Positions 8,874 through 18,286 are shown, numbered from the stretch's first letter. The stretch is 64,000 nucleotides of DNA from Pedobacter helvus (GCF_005925325.1 NZ_SRMP01000004.1:576829-640828), one strand, 5' to 3'. Program-made: numbers and translations. The notes: generated by a model from the letters alone, not told the origin.

Positions 8874-9950
8874 CTATCGCTTCAACTTGTTGTCCCTGAG
8901 CAAGACCACCGTCCCCCCCTTCAACTTCACCTTCACCTTGCGCACCTTCCTAGACACCAACTGCCTTGCCGCATCAATGCCCGCCGTGGCCACCTGCATA
9001 CCCATCGAGCTGTCAAAACCGCTCATTCCCATCCCACGCACCGCATTGTCTGTACCGGCGTTCAAGGCGCCCGTCAACACCGCTTCCGGAGCAGCAATCC
9101 CCGCCATTCCGTCCAAACTGAAAACCGTCAGGTCCACGGGCACGATCGCATTGCCCAAACGCACATGCTTGATATCCAACAACAGCCGTTGGTTCGACAG
9201 CCGACAGACCCCAAAAAGCAACTGCCCCTTGGGTAATAGCATACCAGCCACCCAAACCGTATCGATCAACTTTAACCTCACCGCTGTCCCATCCACCGCC
9301 TTCTGGTTGCCGTCGATATAGGCAGGCAAAGCCTTAAACAGACTGTCCGGATAAAGCGAACGATCCAGGGCCTGACGCTGGAATACCCTTTCCGGATGCT
9401 GCACATCCAAGATCCCCTGCATCAGCTGGTTCAACTGCTGCATCTCCCGATCTTCCCCCTTACCCTGCTGCATGGCAGCCATCAACTGTTCCAAACGATC
9501 CACATCATTTTTCAACCCAGTGGCAACCTCCCTTCGCCCAGCACTGCTCCGCTGTGGAGATGAACTGGGCGCTGGACGAGATATTTCCCTTTGTATAGCG
9601 GCCAACCTGTGATCGATCTCCTCGGCCTGCCTACCCGCACCAGTACGATGCCGCCCAGCATTCGGCACCCCGGCAAACCCCAATTTTTCGGCAATAGACT
9701 GAATGCCATTGCTATCCAACCTGGCAGACCTTCGTTCCGCCTGATCATAATACTCCGTTTTATGCTTTAGCGTATCCTTCGAAAAGGTCGCCTCCGGAAG
9801 ACTGGCATTAATTCCGCTGGCTTTTTTCAAGCCCGATTGGCTGCCACTCCCACCACCAAGCACATAGAAGCCCAATGCCAGTACGGGCATCACCAGCAGG
9901 GGCAGCAAAAGCCAAAACCTGAGCTTGTTTTTTTCTATCTTCTGATCCAT
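8874..9950 (-). CDS. traM: conjugative transposon protein TraM
   Basis: 358 residues: one N-terminal membrane helix (about 11-30, WLLLPLLVMPVLALGFYVL), a Gly/Ser-rich periplasmic linker, a central helical region with Gln-rich stretches (MQQLNQLMQGILDVQHPERV) and a C-terminal beta domain (IDTVWVAGMLLPKGQLLFGV). This is the architecture of Bacteroidetes TraM, a VirB10-like part of the envelope channel. It lies between TraL and the 97-residue gene. Confidence 0.88.
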   Translation of the reverse strand: MDQKIEKNKLRFWLLLPLLVMPVLALGFYVLGGGSGSQSGLKKASGINASLPEATFSKDTLKHKTEYYDQAERRSARLDSNGIQSIAEKLGFAGVPNAGRHRTGAGRQAEEIDHRLAAIQREISRPAPSSSPQRSSAGRREVATGLKNDVDRLEQLMAAMQQGKGEDREMQQLNQLMQGILDVQHPERVFQRQALDRSLYPDSLFKALPAYIDGNQKAVDGTAVRLKLIDTVWVAGMLLPKGQLLFGVCRLSNQRLLLDIKHVRLGNAIVPVDLTVFSLDGMAGIAAPEAVLTGALNAGTDNAVRGMGMSGFDSSMGMQVATAGIDAARQLVSRKVRKVKVKLKGGTVVLLRDNKLKR

Positions 9951-9975
9951 GATCTACAATTTATATAATGAATAA

Positions 9976-10191
9976 TTAGTTAAAAGCCCCAATGACCAGC
10001 GAGGCCAAATACACCGCAACGACGAATAAAAAGCCAAACAGCAGCCATTTCAGGTTTCCCGGAGCCAGCCTGCGGCACCTATCGTTCAGCCAATCGGCCA
10101 ATTGCCGCTGCCTGCTTTCAATTGCCACAGCTAAACGCTCGGCCATCAATCTGCGCCATGCTGAGCTAATTCCCTTTTTCCCAGACTTCAT
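9976..10191 (-). CDS. traL: TraL-like small membrane protein
   Basis: 71 residues from the ATG at 10191, chosen because that start overlaps the TraK stop as ATGA; a longer in-frame start at 10230 exists. The N-terminal half is basic and helical, and a single C-terminal membrane helix follows (WLLFGFLFVVAVYLASLVIG). Size, topology and position between TraK and TraM identify it as TraL. The role in the transfer channel is unknown. Confidence 0.8.
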   Translation of the reverse strand: MKSGKKGISSAWRRLMAERLAVAIESRQRQLADWLNDRCRRLAPGNLKWLLFGFLFVVAVYLASLVIGAFN

Positions 10192-10805
10192 CTCAGCTCC
10201 TGTTGATCCACATTTTCCAAAGTTTCCCAACGCTGGATCAAAAAGCCATGCGGATTATTGTCCGAACGCGACACATTCCTGACCTCCCCCCGCGTCACCA
10301 GTTTCCGTTTCAGGTTGAAACTCGAACGCAAGAGCTGCTGGGTGGCATAACAGCGGAACCGATAGGGATACACCTCCAGATCCAGCATAATACTATCCAC
10401 CTCGATAGCCTGCGAGATATTCGCTGCAATCACATTGTTGTAATAGCCCTGTTCCTTAAGGTTATTGTCCGCTCTACGGGCGCTTTCATCCGCCAAGTTC
10501 AAGGCCCTACCGATGTTGGCCCTAATCACCTTGTCATCGGGATCCAGCGTAAAGAACCAATGGTGAAACGTCCTGATGTGGTCACGCAGTTCAACCGGAA
10601 GTTTATCCTTCCTCGTCGTACTGAAAGCCTCGATCGCCTTGCCCCCCGCCAGGATATAGATCCTTTCCTGCGCCTCCCGAACCATCCCGAAACACTTCCA
10701 GACCACCATTCCACAGATCGCCACGCAGGCTAGGATCAGCAAAAGACTAAATCGCTTGATATGGCTGAAGGCCGTATCGATATTCCTAAAATGCGCAAAC
10801 ATCAT
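10188..10805 (-). CDS. traK: conjugative transposon protein TraK
   Basis: 205 residues with one N-terminal membrane helix (about 22-40, LLLILACVAICGMVVWKCF) and a soluble periplasmic domain containing HIRTFHHWFFTLDPDD, a signature of TraK, the VirB8-like component of Bacteroidetes conjugation systems. Starts and stops overlap its neighbours by ATGA on both sides, showing tight coupling with TraJ and TraL. Confidence 0.92.
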   Translation of the reverse strand: MMFAHFRNIDTAFSHIKRFSLLLILACVAICGMVVWKCFGMVREAQERIYILAGGKAIEAFSTTRKDKLPVELRDHIRTFHHWFFTLDPDDKVIRANIGRALNLADESARRADNNLKEQGYYNNVIAANISQAIEVDSIMLDLEVYPYRFRCYATQQLLRSSFNLKRKLVTRGEVRNVSRSDNNPHGFLIQRWETLENVDQQELR

Positions 10806-12019
10806 GCTCCCCCTTTCTGCTGGTCACCACTCAACCTGTCCCTAAAATAATCCTCACCGGCAGCCTCTGCCATCCCCTTCATCGAACGCTTGCCATCCCC
10901 GAGGACATCCGTGGTCATCCCACCCGCTTTTGCATTCTTACCGGCCATCGCATCCATCATCACCAGACTGCCCATCCCACCTGCGGCACCAATCGTCATC
11001 GCATTCGTCTTGGCAAGTATGCTGTTTCCACCACCGGCATGTACCACATAATTGGCTACTGTCGGTACGCAGAAATACCCCACAATGCCAATCACCAAAA
11101 AGATCATGTACGCCATATCCGTCGCCGAAAAAAACGTATCCCCACCGGCTGCCACCTCGGAAATATCCAATCGGATCATGTTCTGCTGGATCTTGCCCAA
11201 TATCGCACCAAAGATGTTCGCGATCGGGAGCCACAAAAAGATATTGATGTACCTGGCGATCCAAACCGAAAGCGTATGCTGCAATCCATCAAAGACCGCA
11301 AATCCCAAGACCAAAGGCCCCAAGATCGCCATCACGATCAGAAAGAAAGTGCGGAGCGTATTGATACACAATGCCGCCGCCTGATAGACCAGTTCCAACA
11401 GTTCCGACATGAACTGCTTAAAGCTATGGCGCACCTTATAATCCGTCCGGTCCGCCCAAAACCTGATGTCATTGCCTATCGACTCCATCCAGCCTTCCCC
11501 ACTGCCATCCGCATCCTTAGGATGCGTATATTTATACCATTCCGCCCGGTTGCCACTTCCATCCTCACCGACATACAGCTTCCACTTGGTCGACTTCTTC
11601 AGTTCCGCCTCCTTGCGCAACAACAGCGCCTTGATCGTCCGGTCACTATCCGCCACCATCCCACGCGTGGCCAAGACTGTAGGCTGCAAAATCCCATTGA
11701 AAACCGCCAGCACTACCGGGAACAACACAATCGCCAGCCCCAGTGCAAAGGGACGCAACAAAGGATAAAAGTCGATCGGCTCGGCAGCCGCCAGCTGTCG
11801 CCAGACCCGACTGGCGATATACCACAGTGCCGCAAAACCCGCAATCCCACGCGCCACATCGATCAGTCCCGAACATAAAGGGATCATCTCCCTGTATACC
11901 TGGTCCAATACCGCATGCAGCCCCCCGATACTATCGGCAATCCCCCTGGCCCACAAATCGCCCGGCATACCGAAGACCAGCAACACGGCCAGTCCATATG
12001 TAATTGATTTCACACCCAT
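10802..12019 (-). CDS. traJ: conjugative transposon protein TraJ
   Basis: About 405 residues from the ATG at 12019, 10 bases after the upstream stop; an earlier in-frame ATG at 12043 would overlap the upstream gene by 14 bases. A signal-like N-terminus is followed by several long membrane helices (IAGFAALWYIASRVW, PLLRPFALGLAIVLFPVVL, FFLIVMAILGPLVLGFAVF, MIFLVIGIVGYFCVPTVANYV) and a Gly/Ala/Met-rich tail. This is the VirB6-like inner membrane channel protein TraJ. Confidence 0.92.
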   Translation of the reverse strand: MGVKSITYGLAVLLVFGMPGDLWARGIADSIGGLHAVLDQVYREMIPLCSGLIDVARGIAGFAALWYIASRVWRQLAAAEPIDFYPLLRPFALGLAIVLFPVVLAVFNGILQPTVLATRGMVADSDRTIKALLLRKEAELKKSTKWKLYVGEDGSGNRAEWYKYTHPKDADGSGEGWMESIGNDIRFWADRTDYKVRHSFKQFMSELLELVYQAAALCINTLRTFFLIVMAILGPLVLGFAVFDGLQHTLSVWIARYINIFLWLPIANIFGAILGKIQQNMIRLDISEVAAGGDTFFSATDMAYMIFLVIGIVGYFCVPTVANYVVHAGGGNSILAKTNAMTIGAAGGMGSLVMMDAMAGKNAKAGGMTTDVLGDGKRSMKGMAEAAGEDYFRDRLSGDQQKGGA

Positions 12020-12029
12020 GATTAAAAAT

Positions 12030-12728
12030 TTAAAAGTTCGCATAAAGCTTGGCCACCGCCTTCAGGTCCCGCTGCTGGCGCTCCCGAAGCATGCCCAGTG
12101 AAGCCGTTCGCTCATTAAAGTCACGCAGGAACATCACCTTATCCTGCACATCGGCAAAAATCCGGTCAATCGCCGCAAGCCTTTCCCCATCATTCATCCT
12201 TAATTTCGAAGAGCTAATCACCATCGCCAGTTCCTCCAGGTGATCCAGACTTCGGGACAACAGTTCTCCATAGACCCTTTCGATATAGTCCATTTCCGCA
12301 GCGTTAAAAACTGAAGCAGCTCCAAAGCGTTTAAAGGCCGCCCTGAACTCCCTGACCAAATACTGCTGCTGCTCCACGATCTCCAGCACCTTTCGATACT
12401 TCCTCACCTCGGGACTGACCACCATCAGCCCATCCAGAAATACCTCATGCAATGAAAAATTCCCCTGCGCAATATTCCTCACCGTATTGTAGCCCCCACT
12501 CAGTACCTCATAGCCCCGCTTCATGTCCCGGAGGATATTCTTCAGCTGGCCCAGTTTCTCCACATTCAACAAGAGCTGCTGGGCCTCATGGGACTGCGCC
12601 TGTGCATTCCCACATACCACCAAGCCCAGGCACAGCAGCCACAGACAAAACCTGCCAAGCCTTCCCCCTAAAAAACACCTACCTGATGCCATGGAGCTTC
12701 CATAGCGACCCAATTGATCTCTGTTCAT
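12030..12728 (-). CDS. TraI/TerB-like exported protein, paralog A
   Basis: 232 residues with an export signal ending at GNAQA|Q; an alternative start at 12692 gives a more compact signal. The mature helical domain carries GYxxxxxGxxxVRNIAQGNFSLHE and RVYGELLSRSLDHLEELAMVI, features shared with the next two genes. Such proteins in Bacteroidetes transfer regions are often labelled TerB-like or TraI-like; function is unknown. It directly precedes TraJ. Confidence 0.85.
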   Translation of the reverse strand: MNRDQLGRYGSSMASGRCFLGGRLGRFCLWLLCLGLVVCGNAQAQSHEAQQLLLNVEKLGQLKNILRDMKRGYEVLSGGYNTVRNIAQGNFSLHEVFLDGLMVVSPEVRKYRKVLEIVEQQQYLVREFRAAFKRFGAASVFNAAEMDYIERVYGELLSRSLDHLEELAMVISSSKLRMNDGERLAAIDRIFADVQDKVMFLRDFNERTASLGMLRERQQRDLKAVAKLYANF

Positions 12729-13362
12729 CTTTCCCTGAATTAATTATACCCCATACCGTTTGCTGGAAACGCTGGGCGAAAGCCAGGTGCTCCCGCATCG
12801 AAAAATAGACCTTGTCCAAACGTTCCAACCGCTGCCGGTCATCCATTTCCAACCTGCCAGCCGTGATCACCAGCAGCAGTTCCTCCAAGTCATCCAGACA
12901 CCACTGCCAAAGGTTTTCGCGCACCTGTTCCACATACTGTCGATCGCTGAAACCCAGCCGCCCATCACGGTCCAGATCCCTAAAGCCCGAGGAGATCGCC
13001 AATTGCATCTCCACCACCTCGGCCACCTTCTCACTGTTGCGGATACCGGGATTGACCTGCTTCAGCCCCGAGATAAAAGCATGGTGCAGACTGAACTCCC
13101 CCTTGGCCAGGTCCGAAACCACGCCCAAGCCCGAACTGGCCAAGCGATAGCCATTTTGCACCATCTCCGCATAGCCCCTTAATGCGGCAATCTGTTCGAT
13201 CAAATACCTTTGCTGCGTTTTCTTCTGACGGAACCACTCCGACCAGGTCTGCGCCATCAAAGGGTGCACACCGAAAACCAAAAGCAGTAAGCCGTAAAGC
13301 AGACCTTTCAACATCTTGAACCTTCCGCCTAAAACTCTTTGCCTCAACCTAATCCAGCCCAT
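12679..13362 (-). CDS. TraI/TerB-like exported protein, paralog B
   Basis: 227 residues with a signal peptide (core LLYGLLLLVFGVHPLMAQ; start could also be 13314). It shares with paralog A the run GLGVVSDLAKGEFSLHHAF and the C-terminal block WQWCLDDLEELLLVITAGRL, so the two arose by tandem duplication. It overlaps the start of paralog A. Confidence 0.85.
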   Translation of the reverse strand: MGWIRLRQRVLGGRFKMLKGLLYGLLLLVFGVHPLMAQTWSEWFRQKKTQQRYLIEQIAALRGYAEMVQNGYRLASSGLGVVSDLAKGEFSLHHAFISGLKQVNPGIRNSEKVAEVVEMQLAISSGFRDLDRDGRLGFSDRQYVEQVRENLWQWCLDDLEELLLVITAGRLEMDDRQRLERLDKVYFSMREHLAFAQRFQQTVWGIINSGKDEQRSIGSLWKLHGIR

Positions 13363-14029
13363 AAATCTCCTTTAATTTAGCCGTCTCTTCCAGCGATACC
13401 GAACGACTGATGCTCAAACTGATATTGCCCGTATTGAACTTCTTGATCGCCGCATAATTAGCCTCCATTTCGTTAGCAGCCTTAGCGATCAGCTCCAGCC
13501 GTGCCGCATCGGTCATCTGCGTCTTAAAGGAATTGATCACCAAAAAGATCTGGTCCAAGTTCTTGATACTTTCATCGAGGATACCCGAATAGACCCTGCC
13601 CATATACTCCAGCTCCTCCGGCTTGAACCTATTGTCCTTTTGGAACAGCCCCCAGGCCCACTTATACTCATCCACAATGGCCACCTGCAGCTGCGTCAGG
13701 TCCCTGATCCGCTTATAGTAAGCAATGGTGGACTTGATCCGCCAAAGCTCCTCATAGTACTTGGCATACTGCTTCTTCTGCCTATCCGTCCAATCCGCAA
13801 TCTCCGTCAATTTGAGCTTGGACAACTGGTTCTCCAAGACCTTCTGCGCATTTTGCAGCCAGATGGTCTCGTTCTGCAGGCGCTGTACCCTCAGGTCCAC
13901 CGCCTTGATTACTTTTTTTACGCCCGCCCTGATCACTTCCAGAACCACCACCTGTGCATGGGCTCCCGCAGGAAGCCCCACAAACAGCGTCATCGTACTC
14001 AGCGGCAGGATGATCATGTATTTTTTCAT
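13349..14029 (-). CDS. traI: conjugal transfer protein TraI, paralog C
   Basis: 226 residues from the ATG at 14029, which begins a clean signal peptide (MKKYMIILPLSTMTLFVGLP). The frame is open upstream to 14167, adding 46 residues of unclear meaning. The mature part is helical and shares GRVYSGILDESIKNLDQIFL and a TDAARLELI block with paralogs A and B but has a different N-terminal half, closer to canonical TraI. It heads the three-paralog block behind the lipoprotein gene. Confidence 0.85.
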   Translation of the reverse strand: MKKYMIILPLSTMTLFVGLPAGAHAQVVVLEVIRAGVKKVIKAVDLRVQRLQNETIWLQNAQKVLENQLSKLKLTEIADWTDRQKKQYAKYYEELWRIKSTIAYYKRIRDLTQLQVAIVDEYKWAWGLFQKDNRFKPEELEYMGRVYSGILDESIKNLDQIFLVINSFKTQMTDAARLELIAKAANEMEANYAAIKKFNTGNISLSISRSVSLEETAKLKEIYGLD

Positions 14030-14177
14030 AATTCCTCTGATTTGTTTTTTAATGATATTCCATCTTCCTCTCCAGGTTTTCATAAGCCCACTGGTTAAAT
14101 TTTGAATACTATCCAGCCACCAGACCGCAGAATTGAGCTGCCATCCGGAATATTTCATGGTATCCATCCGATAAATT

Positions 14178-14546
14178 TCAAGGTTTGATTTTGCGGTATT
14201 CCCTGTTGCCGATGATCAGCATTCCCCTATCCAGCTCCACCCTGATCCGCTTGCCACGCAACCGCTCCAACAATAGCTGCGCAGCAGGATCATAGCTCAC
14301 GCTCCAGTTTTCGGTTTCATGCTGCCTGCTTCCCATCCTCCCCGCCCTGATCAGGTTAAATCCCGTTCGACGGACGATCTCATACCGCTGAGCAGCAACA
14401 AACGATACCACCAAAGTATCATCAGCGAGGCTATAGTCCCCTTCAGCATGGTGCACATAGCTTCCCCTCAGCCGATCTTCGGTAGCAAGGCTGCAAGCTG
14501 CCAAAAGCATGGCTACGGCAGCAACCAATAGAAATGTTCTCATCAT
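14178..14546 (-). CDS. tra-operon lipoprotein, DUF3876-like
   Basis: 122 residues with a lipoprotein signal (LLVAAVAMLLAACS; lipidated Cys about 18). The mature part reads as a small beta-rich domain (RLRGSYVHHAEGDYSLADDT) resembling DUF3876 proteins seen next to TraG in Bacteroidetes elements. The start codon directly follows the TraG stop. Possibly an entry-exclusion or channel accessory protein; this is inference. Confidence 0.75.
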   Translation of the reverse strand: MMRTFLLVAAVAMLLAACSLATEDRLRGSYVHHAEGDYSLADDTLVVSFVAAQRYEIVRRTGFNLIRAGRMGSRQHETENWSVSYDPAAQLLLERLRGKRIRVELDRGMLIIGNREYRKIKP

Positions 14547-16994
14547 CTAGGATTTAACGTTTTTCATTTCCCGGGCGAGCATCTGGATGCCCTTTTGCAT
14601 GCTCCCGTATCGGGCGGCATATTCCTGTACCTTGAGCTTTTCGATCTCCTCGGTCGTGTAGCATAAATATTCCTCCAAACTCACTTCCGTCCGATACACC
14701 TTACTGTGCTGGCCGCCAAGGGAGATAAATACCTCTTTGTATCTCCGTTTGGGATCGTTGGCCCTGTTCATCGAAAGGATCAATGCCCGCTCTTTGTCCG
14801 TCAGCCCCAAGAGCTCCTGAATTGCATCAAACTTGTTCTGGTACTTGCTCTGATCTAACAATATCTTACAGTCCGCATTATTGATGATGGCCTGTTTGAC
14901 GATCGGCGAAGAAATGATGTCCTCGATATCCTGCGTCACCACAATAGCCTCCCCGAAGTACTTCCTTACCGTTTTAAAGAGATACTTGATGTACTCTGCC
15001 ATCCCCTCCTTGGCGATCGCCTTCCAACATTCCTCGATCAGCAACACCTTTCTTATCCCCTTCAGCTTGCGCATCTTGGAGATGAACATCTCCATCAGGA
15101 TCAATGTCACCACTGGAAATAGGATCGGATGATCCTTGATGTTGTCCAGTTCAAACACAATAAAGGGCTGATGCAACAAGTCTAGGTTCTCCGTTGCATT
15201 CAACAGGTAATCAAATTCCCCGCCCCTGTAATAAGGCTGCAATACATAAAGGAAACTGGACACGTCAAAATCCTTGTCCTTCACCTTGCCCTTCTCCAAA
15301 ATCTGGGTATAGTCCGAAAGCAGCCATTCATAAAAGGAATTGAAACAGGGAAAGATATCCGAATTCTCCCCCAGATACTGATAATATAGGTTCAGCGCAT
15401 TGGACAAAGCCACATACTCGGAACGCCTAAAACGTTCATCGTCCTTCTTCCAGAGTGCCAGCAAAAGCGTTTTGATACTTTCCTTTTTCTCCGTATCCAA
15501 CACCTCCCCTGCAACAATAAAAAAGGGATTGAACCTGATCGGATCATTTTCGGCATAAGTGAAATAATAGCCATCAACCAGCTCGCACAGCCCACGATAG
15601 CTATGTCCTACATCCACCAGCACCACATGTGCCCCCTGTTCAAAATAGGACCTGACCATGTGATTGGTAAAAAAGGATTTCCCAGAGCCAGATGGTCCCA
15701 AGATGAACTTGTTACGATTGGTCACAAAACCCAAACGCATCGGCTCGTCCGAAATATCCACATGCACCGGTCTCCCGGTCAAACGGTCTCCCAAACGTAT
15801 CCCAAAAGGCGACACACTGTCCCTATAACTACTTTCCAGATTAAAAAAACAGGTCGCCTGTTCGATAAAGGTATCAAAGGTATCGTTCATCGGAAAATCA
15901 CCCGCATTGCCGGGCATTCCCGCAAACCAGAGCTGCGCTGCACCCTCGGTTTCCAGTTTGGCTACCGCATCCATCTGCGCCATCGCCGCGCTCACCTTGT
16001 TCTTCACATCCCGTATTTCCCTACCCTCATCCGACCAACAGAGCACATTGAAATGCGCCCTGACCGGCAAGCGCTGATGCACCACCGCTTCGTTCAAAAA
16101 ATCATTCACCGCATCCCTGGACACTGCATTCTCCCTGGAATAGGCCGAAAGTGACTGCAAGCGCAATTTCTTCGCCTCCAGACGTTTGATCCGCTCCCGA
16201 TCATCCCCGATAAAAACATACTGGTGATAGATATGGTTACAATCCAACAGCTGCCCTAAAGGACTGGCAAACCCTATCGAAAACTTACTGCGATCCGTAC
16301 TGTAGCGATCATAATTGATCCTGCTACCGCACATCGCCGGCAGGTCTTCCATCTCCGAAAGACGGTAAATCTCCAGCTCCTTCTCACCCACCTTCAGTCC
16401 ATCACGCACCCGGATATCGCGCAACAGCGAAGGTTCCCCCTCGCCCAACAGAAAAGTGAACCTTTCGATCAGTCCCGCGTGATTGGCCGTACCGGCCAGT
16501 TCATCATCCCCCAACCTCGACAAAGCCACAAAACCGCTGTCCTTCAAGATCCTTTCCAACTGCCCACAACTGTCCAAAAAATCAAGGTATAACTTCTCGT
16601 CCGTCAACTGAGCTGGCACAATGCTTTTGCGCAGCACATTGCTGTAGACCGAACTGCCCAATTTCCTGCCCTCAGCCTGCTTCGTCAAGATGAAATAGCA
16701 GCTATGCGCCAAGCTCTCCCTTTCATTGAAAAACGTTTCGCTGGACCTGGAAAGAAAACCTTCCCCCGCACGATCATAATCCGACTGGTAACTTTCCCGA
16801 ACAAACCAATCCATTTTATGGAAGACACTATGCTTCGGCAAGACCTTGATCGCCTTCACCAAAACCTGGTGATAAGCCTCATAGTCCCCATCCGACAGCG
16901 TAAAAATCTCCGGCAAGGTCGCCTTATAAACCACTGAAAAATCCCCCTGCATCGAAACGATACAGTCCCGCTCCACCTTGAAGATCGGAAACAT
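14547..16994 (-). CDS. traG: conjugation ATPase TraG (VirB4-type)
   Basis: 815 residues from the ATG at 16994, one base after the TraF stop (17012 is an alternative). Walker A GPSGSGKSFF lies near residue 430 and the Walker B region KVLLIEECW near 650, followed by a VTQDIEDI motif typical of VirB4-like conjugation ATPases. It powers channel assembly and substrate transfer at the inner membrane. The full length suggests an intact gene. Confidence 0.95.
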   Translation of the reverse strand: MFPIFKVERDCIVSMQGDFSVVYKATLPEIFTLSDGDYEAYHQVLVKAIKVLPKHSVFHKMDWFVRESYQSDYDRAGEGFLSRSSETFFNERESLAHSCYFILTKQAEGRKLGSSVYSNVLRKSIVPAQLTDEKLYLDFLDSCGQLERILKDSGFVALSRLGDDELAGTANHAGLIERFTFLLGEGEPSLLRDIRVRDGLKVGEKELEIYRLSEMEDLPAMCGSRINYDRYSTDRSKFSIGFASPLGQLLDCNHIYHQYVFIGDDRERIKRLEAKKLRLQSLSAYSRENAVSRDAVNDFLNEAVVHQRLPVRAHFNVLCWSDEGREIRDVKNKVSAAMAQMDAVAKLETEGAAQLWFAGMPGNAGDFPMNDTFDTFIEQATCFFNLESSYRDSVSPFGIRLGDRLTGRPVHVDISDEPMRLGFVTNRNKFILGPSGSGKSFFTNHMVRSYFEQGAHVVLVDVGHSYRGLCELVDGYYFTYAENDPIRFNPFFIVAGEVLDTEKKESIKTLLLALWKKDDERFRRSEYVALSNALNLYYQYLGENSDIFPCFNSFYEWLLSDYTQILEKGKVKDKDFDVSSFLYVLQPYYRGGEFDYLLNATENLDLLHQPFIVFELDNIKDHPILFPVVTLILMEMFISKMRKLKGIRKVLLIEECWKAIAKEGMAEYIKYLFKTVRKYFGEAIVVTQDIEDIISSPIVKQAIINNADCKILLDQSKYQNKFDAIQELLGLTDKERALILSMNRANDPKRRYKEVFISLGGQHSKVYRTEVSLEEYLCYTTEEIEKLKVQEYAARYGSMQKGIQMLAREMKNVKS

Positions 16995-16995
16995 G

Positions 16996-17340
16996 CTACT
17001 TGCCCTGACCATGATCGATAGGTTTATTTTTTAAGGAAAGAAATAACTGTCTGGATTGGAACTGGATGTAGGCAGGATAATTGCGCCTAGCGAAAAACTT
17101 CATCAGCCCATGCTCCCCAAAACGGGCCGACAACCTGCCCACCAACACAAATAGACCCGCACCCGAACCGAAAATAATCGGCAGTACCAACAGCAGGCTT
17201 ACCCCAGCGATGTACAATACCGCAAAAGCCACCAGCAAAACGACCATCCCCACCGCCAGGTAGGCAATGTACTGCGCCTTCAAGCCCTTGAACATGATGG
17301 GCTTGCCCACCCCCTTATTGATGTGATATACCGATGCCAT
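16996..17340 (-). CDS. traF: conjugative transposon protein TraF (DUF4133)
   Basis: 114 residues starting MASVYHINKGVGKPIMFKGL at 17340. An upstream in-frame ATG at 17394 would translate the AGTGAAA repeat spacer and is rejected. Two membrane helices (about 24-65) and a short cytoplasmic tail ending in KNKPIDHGQGK match DUF4133, the VirB3-like partner that usually sits before TraG. Confidence 0.92.
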   Translation of the reverse strand: MASVYHINKGVGKPIMFKGLKAQYIAYLAVGMVVLLVAFAVLYIAGVSLLLVLPIIFGSGAGLFVLVGRLSARFGEHGLMKFFARRNYPAYIQFQSRQLFLSLKNKPIDHGQGK

Positions 17341-17350
17341 AAAAATTTGA

Positions 17351-17379
17351 AAGTGAAAAGTGAAAAGCAAAAAGTGAAA
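17351..17379. repeat. short AAGTGAAA direct repeats
   Basis: Three copies of AAGTGAAA begin at 17351, 17358 and 17372 in the spacer between TraE and TraF, directly upstream of the TraF start. On the coding strand this is a TTTCACTT-rich leader. Meaning unknown; simple sequence of this kind is common in this group. Confidence 0.5.
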
Positions 17380-17393
17380 AAAGCACAAGGCCA

Positions 17394-17741
17394 CTAGATC
17401 CCGAAAAATGATTTGAGCACCGTGGCCACCACCACCAAAAAGATACAGGAGCCGAACCAGGCCGCCGCCACCTTATTGGTATCCGGCTCCCCGGCATTCC
17501 ACTTATTGAACACCTTGATCGCCCCAATGATCCCGACCACCGCACCGATGGCATACATCAGGTCACAGCCCGTATCGAAATAGCTCCTGACCCTGTTCGT
17601 CGCCTCCGCAATCCCCGCATTCCCATCCTGCGGGAACACGGGAAAGGCAGCCAGCAACATTAAAACCAAGGCCAAAAACGGCCAAACCACCCAACATGAA
17701 AAACGAAAAACAATGCGATATAATCGATGAAAAACTTGCAT
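17394..17741 (-). CDS. traE: conjugative transposon protein TraE (DUF4134)
   Basis: 115 residues: a signal/first membrane helix (WPFLALVLMLLAAFPVF), a short polar segment, then two helices (LMYAIGAVVGIIGAIKVF and WFGSCIFLVVVATVLKSFFG). This matches DUF4134/TraE, a VirB2 pilin-like protein. It precedes TraF as in other Bacteroidetes elements. Confidence 0.92.
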   Translation of the reverse strand: MQVFHRLYRIVFRFSCWVVWPFLALVLMLLAAFPVFPQDGNAGIAEATNRVRSYFDTGCDLMYAIGAVVGIIGAIKVFNKWNAGEPDTNKVAAAWFGSCIFLVVVATVLKSFFGI

Positions 17742-17761
17742 AAAAAAGATTGAATAGTGAA

Positions 17762-18286
17762 CTAATACCAGAGGCGCTCCATGTCCTCTGCCGATAAATG
17801 GAACGGGGCGTGGTCAATGATGAACTCATTCACCGCAGCCAGCTGGGGATGGCCAGCCATCTTGGGAAAACCCGCCTTGAGCCGATCCAGGCCCCTGAAA
17901 AAATCATGCCTGTTCCCATCCCTTTCCGCAAGCTCCCGAAACAGCAGTTTCAGTTCCTCCAAGAGATCCGGTACCAGCCCCAACTGGTCCGAGCGGCCCG
18001 CCGTCCCATCCGCCCCCGCAAAACCCAGCTCGCTGCCAGACAGCAGCTCCATGCCCGCCGGCAATCTGGGTTTGCCCATCAGGTCATCGGCCTGCACCTT
18101 TCCAGGCAGCGGCCTTCCCCCAACAGAAGACAAAAGCTCCGGAACCACACGACTACTTTTGGCCGTTCCAACACCAGTTCCCCTAGACCTCCGCCTCAGC
18201 CAAAAAAACCAGCCCCCCAGATACCATAAAAGGGAAAGCACCATTGTGGCAACCAGGAATTGTTGCCATGTAAATTCTTGTAACAT
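17762..18286 (-). CDS. single-pass membrane protein in the TraD position
   Basis: 174 residues with one N-terminal membrane helix (FLVATMVLSLLWYLGGWFFW) followed by an Arg-rich stop-transfer and a polar cytoplasmic domain ending HLSAEDMERLWY. It is first in the TraE-TraM run, the place of TraD, but I cannot assign it to a family by sequence. Confidence 0.75.
   Translation of the reverse strand: MLQEFTWQQFLVATMVLSLLWYLGGWFFWLRRRSRGTGVGTAKSSRVVPELLSSVGGRPLPGKVQADDLMGKPRLPAGMELLSGSELGFAGADGTAGRSDQLGLVPDLLEELKLLFRELAERDGNRHDFFRGLDRLKAGFPKMAGHPQLAAVNEFIIDHAPFHLSAEDMERLWY

Noticed and set aside
11039..11878. 279-codon plus-strand frame over traJ
   Set aside because: Antisense shadow of the well-supported traJ; composition is His/Arg/Pro-rich and no start signal or family is visible.
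15603..16154. 183-codon plus-strand frame inside traG
   Set aside because: Shadow of TraG around its Walker A region.
17351..17379. AAGTGAAA repeats as a regulatory array
   Set aside because: Short, imperfect and A-rich; similar simple sequence is common before genes in this group.
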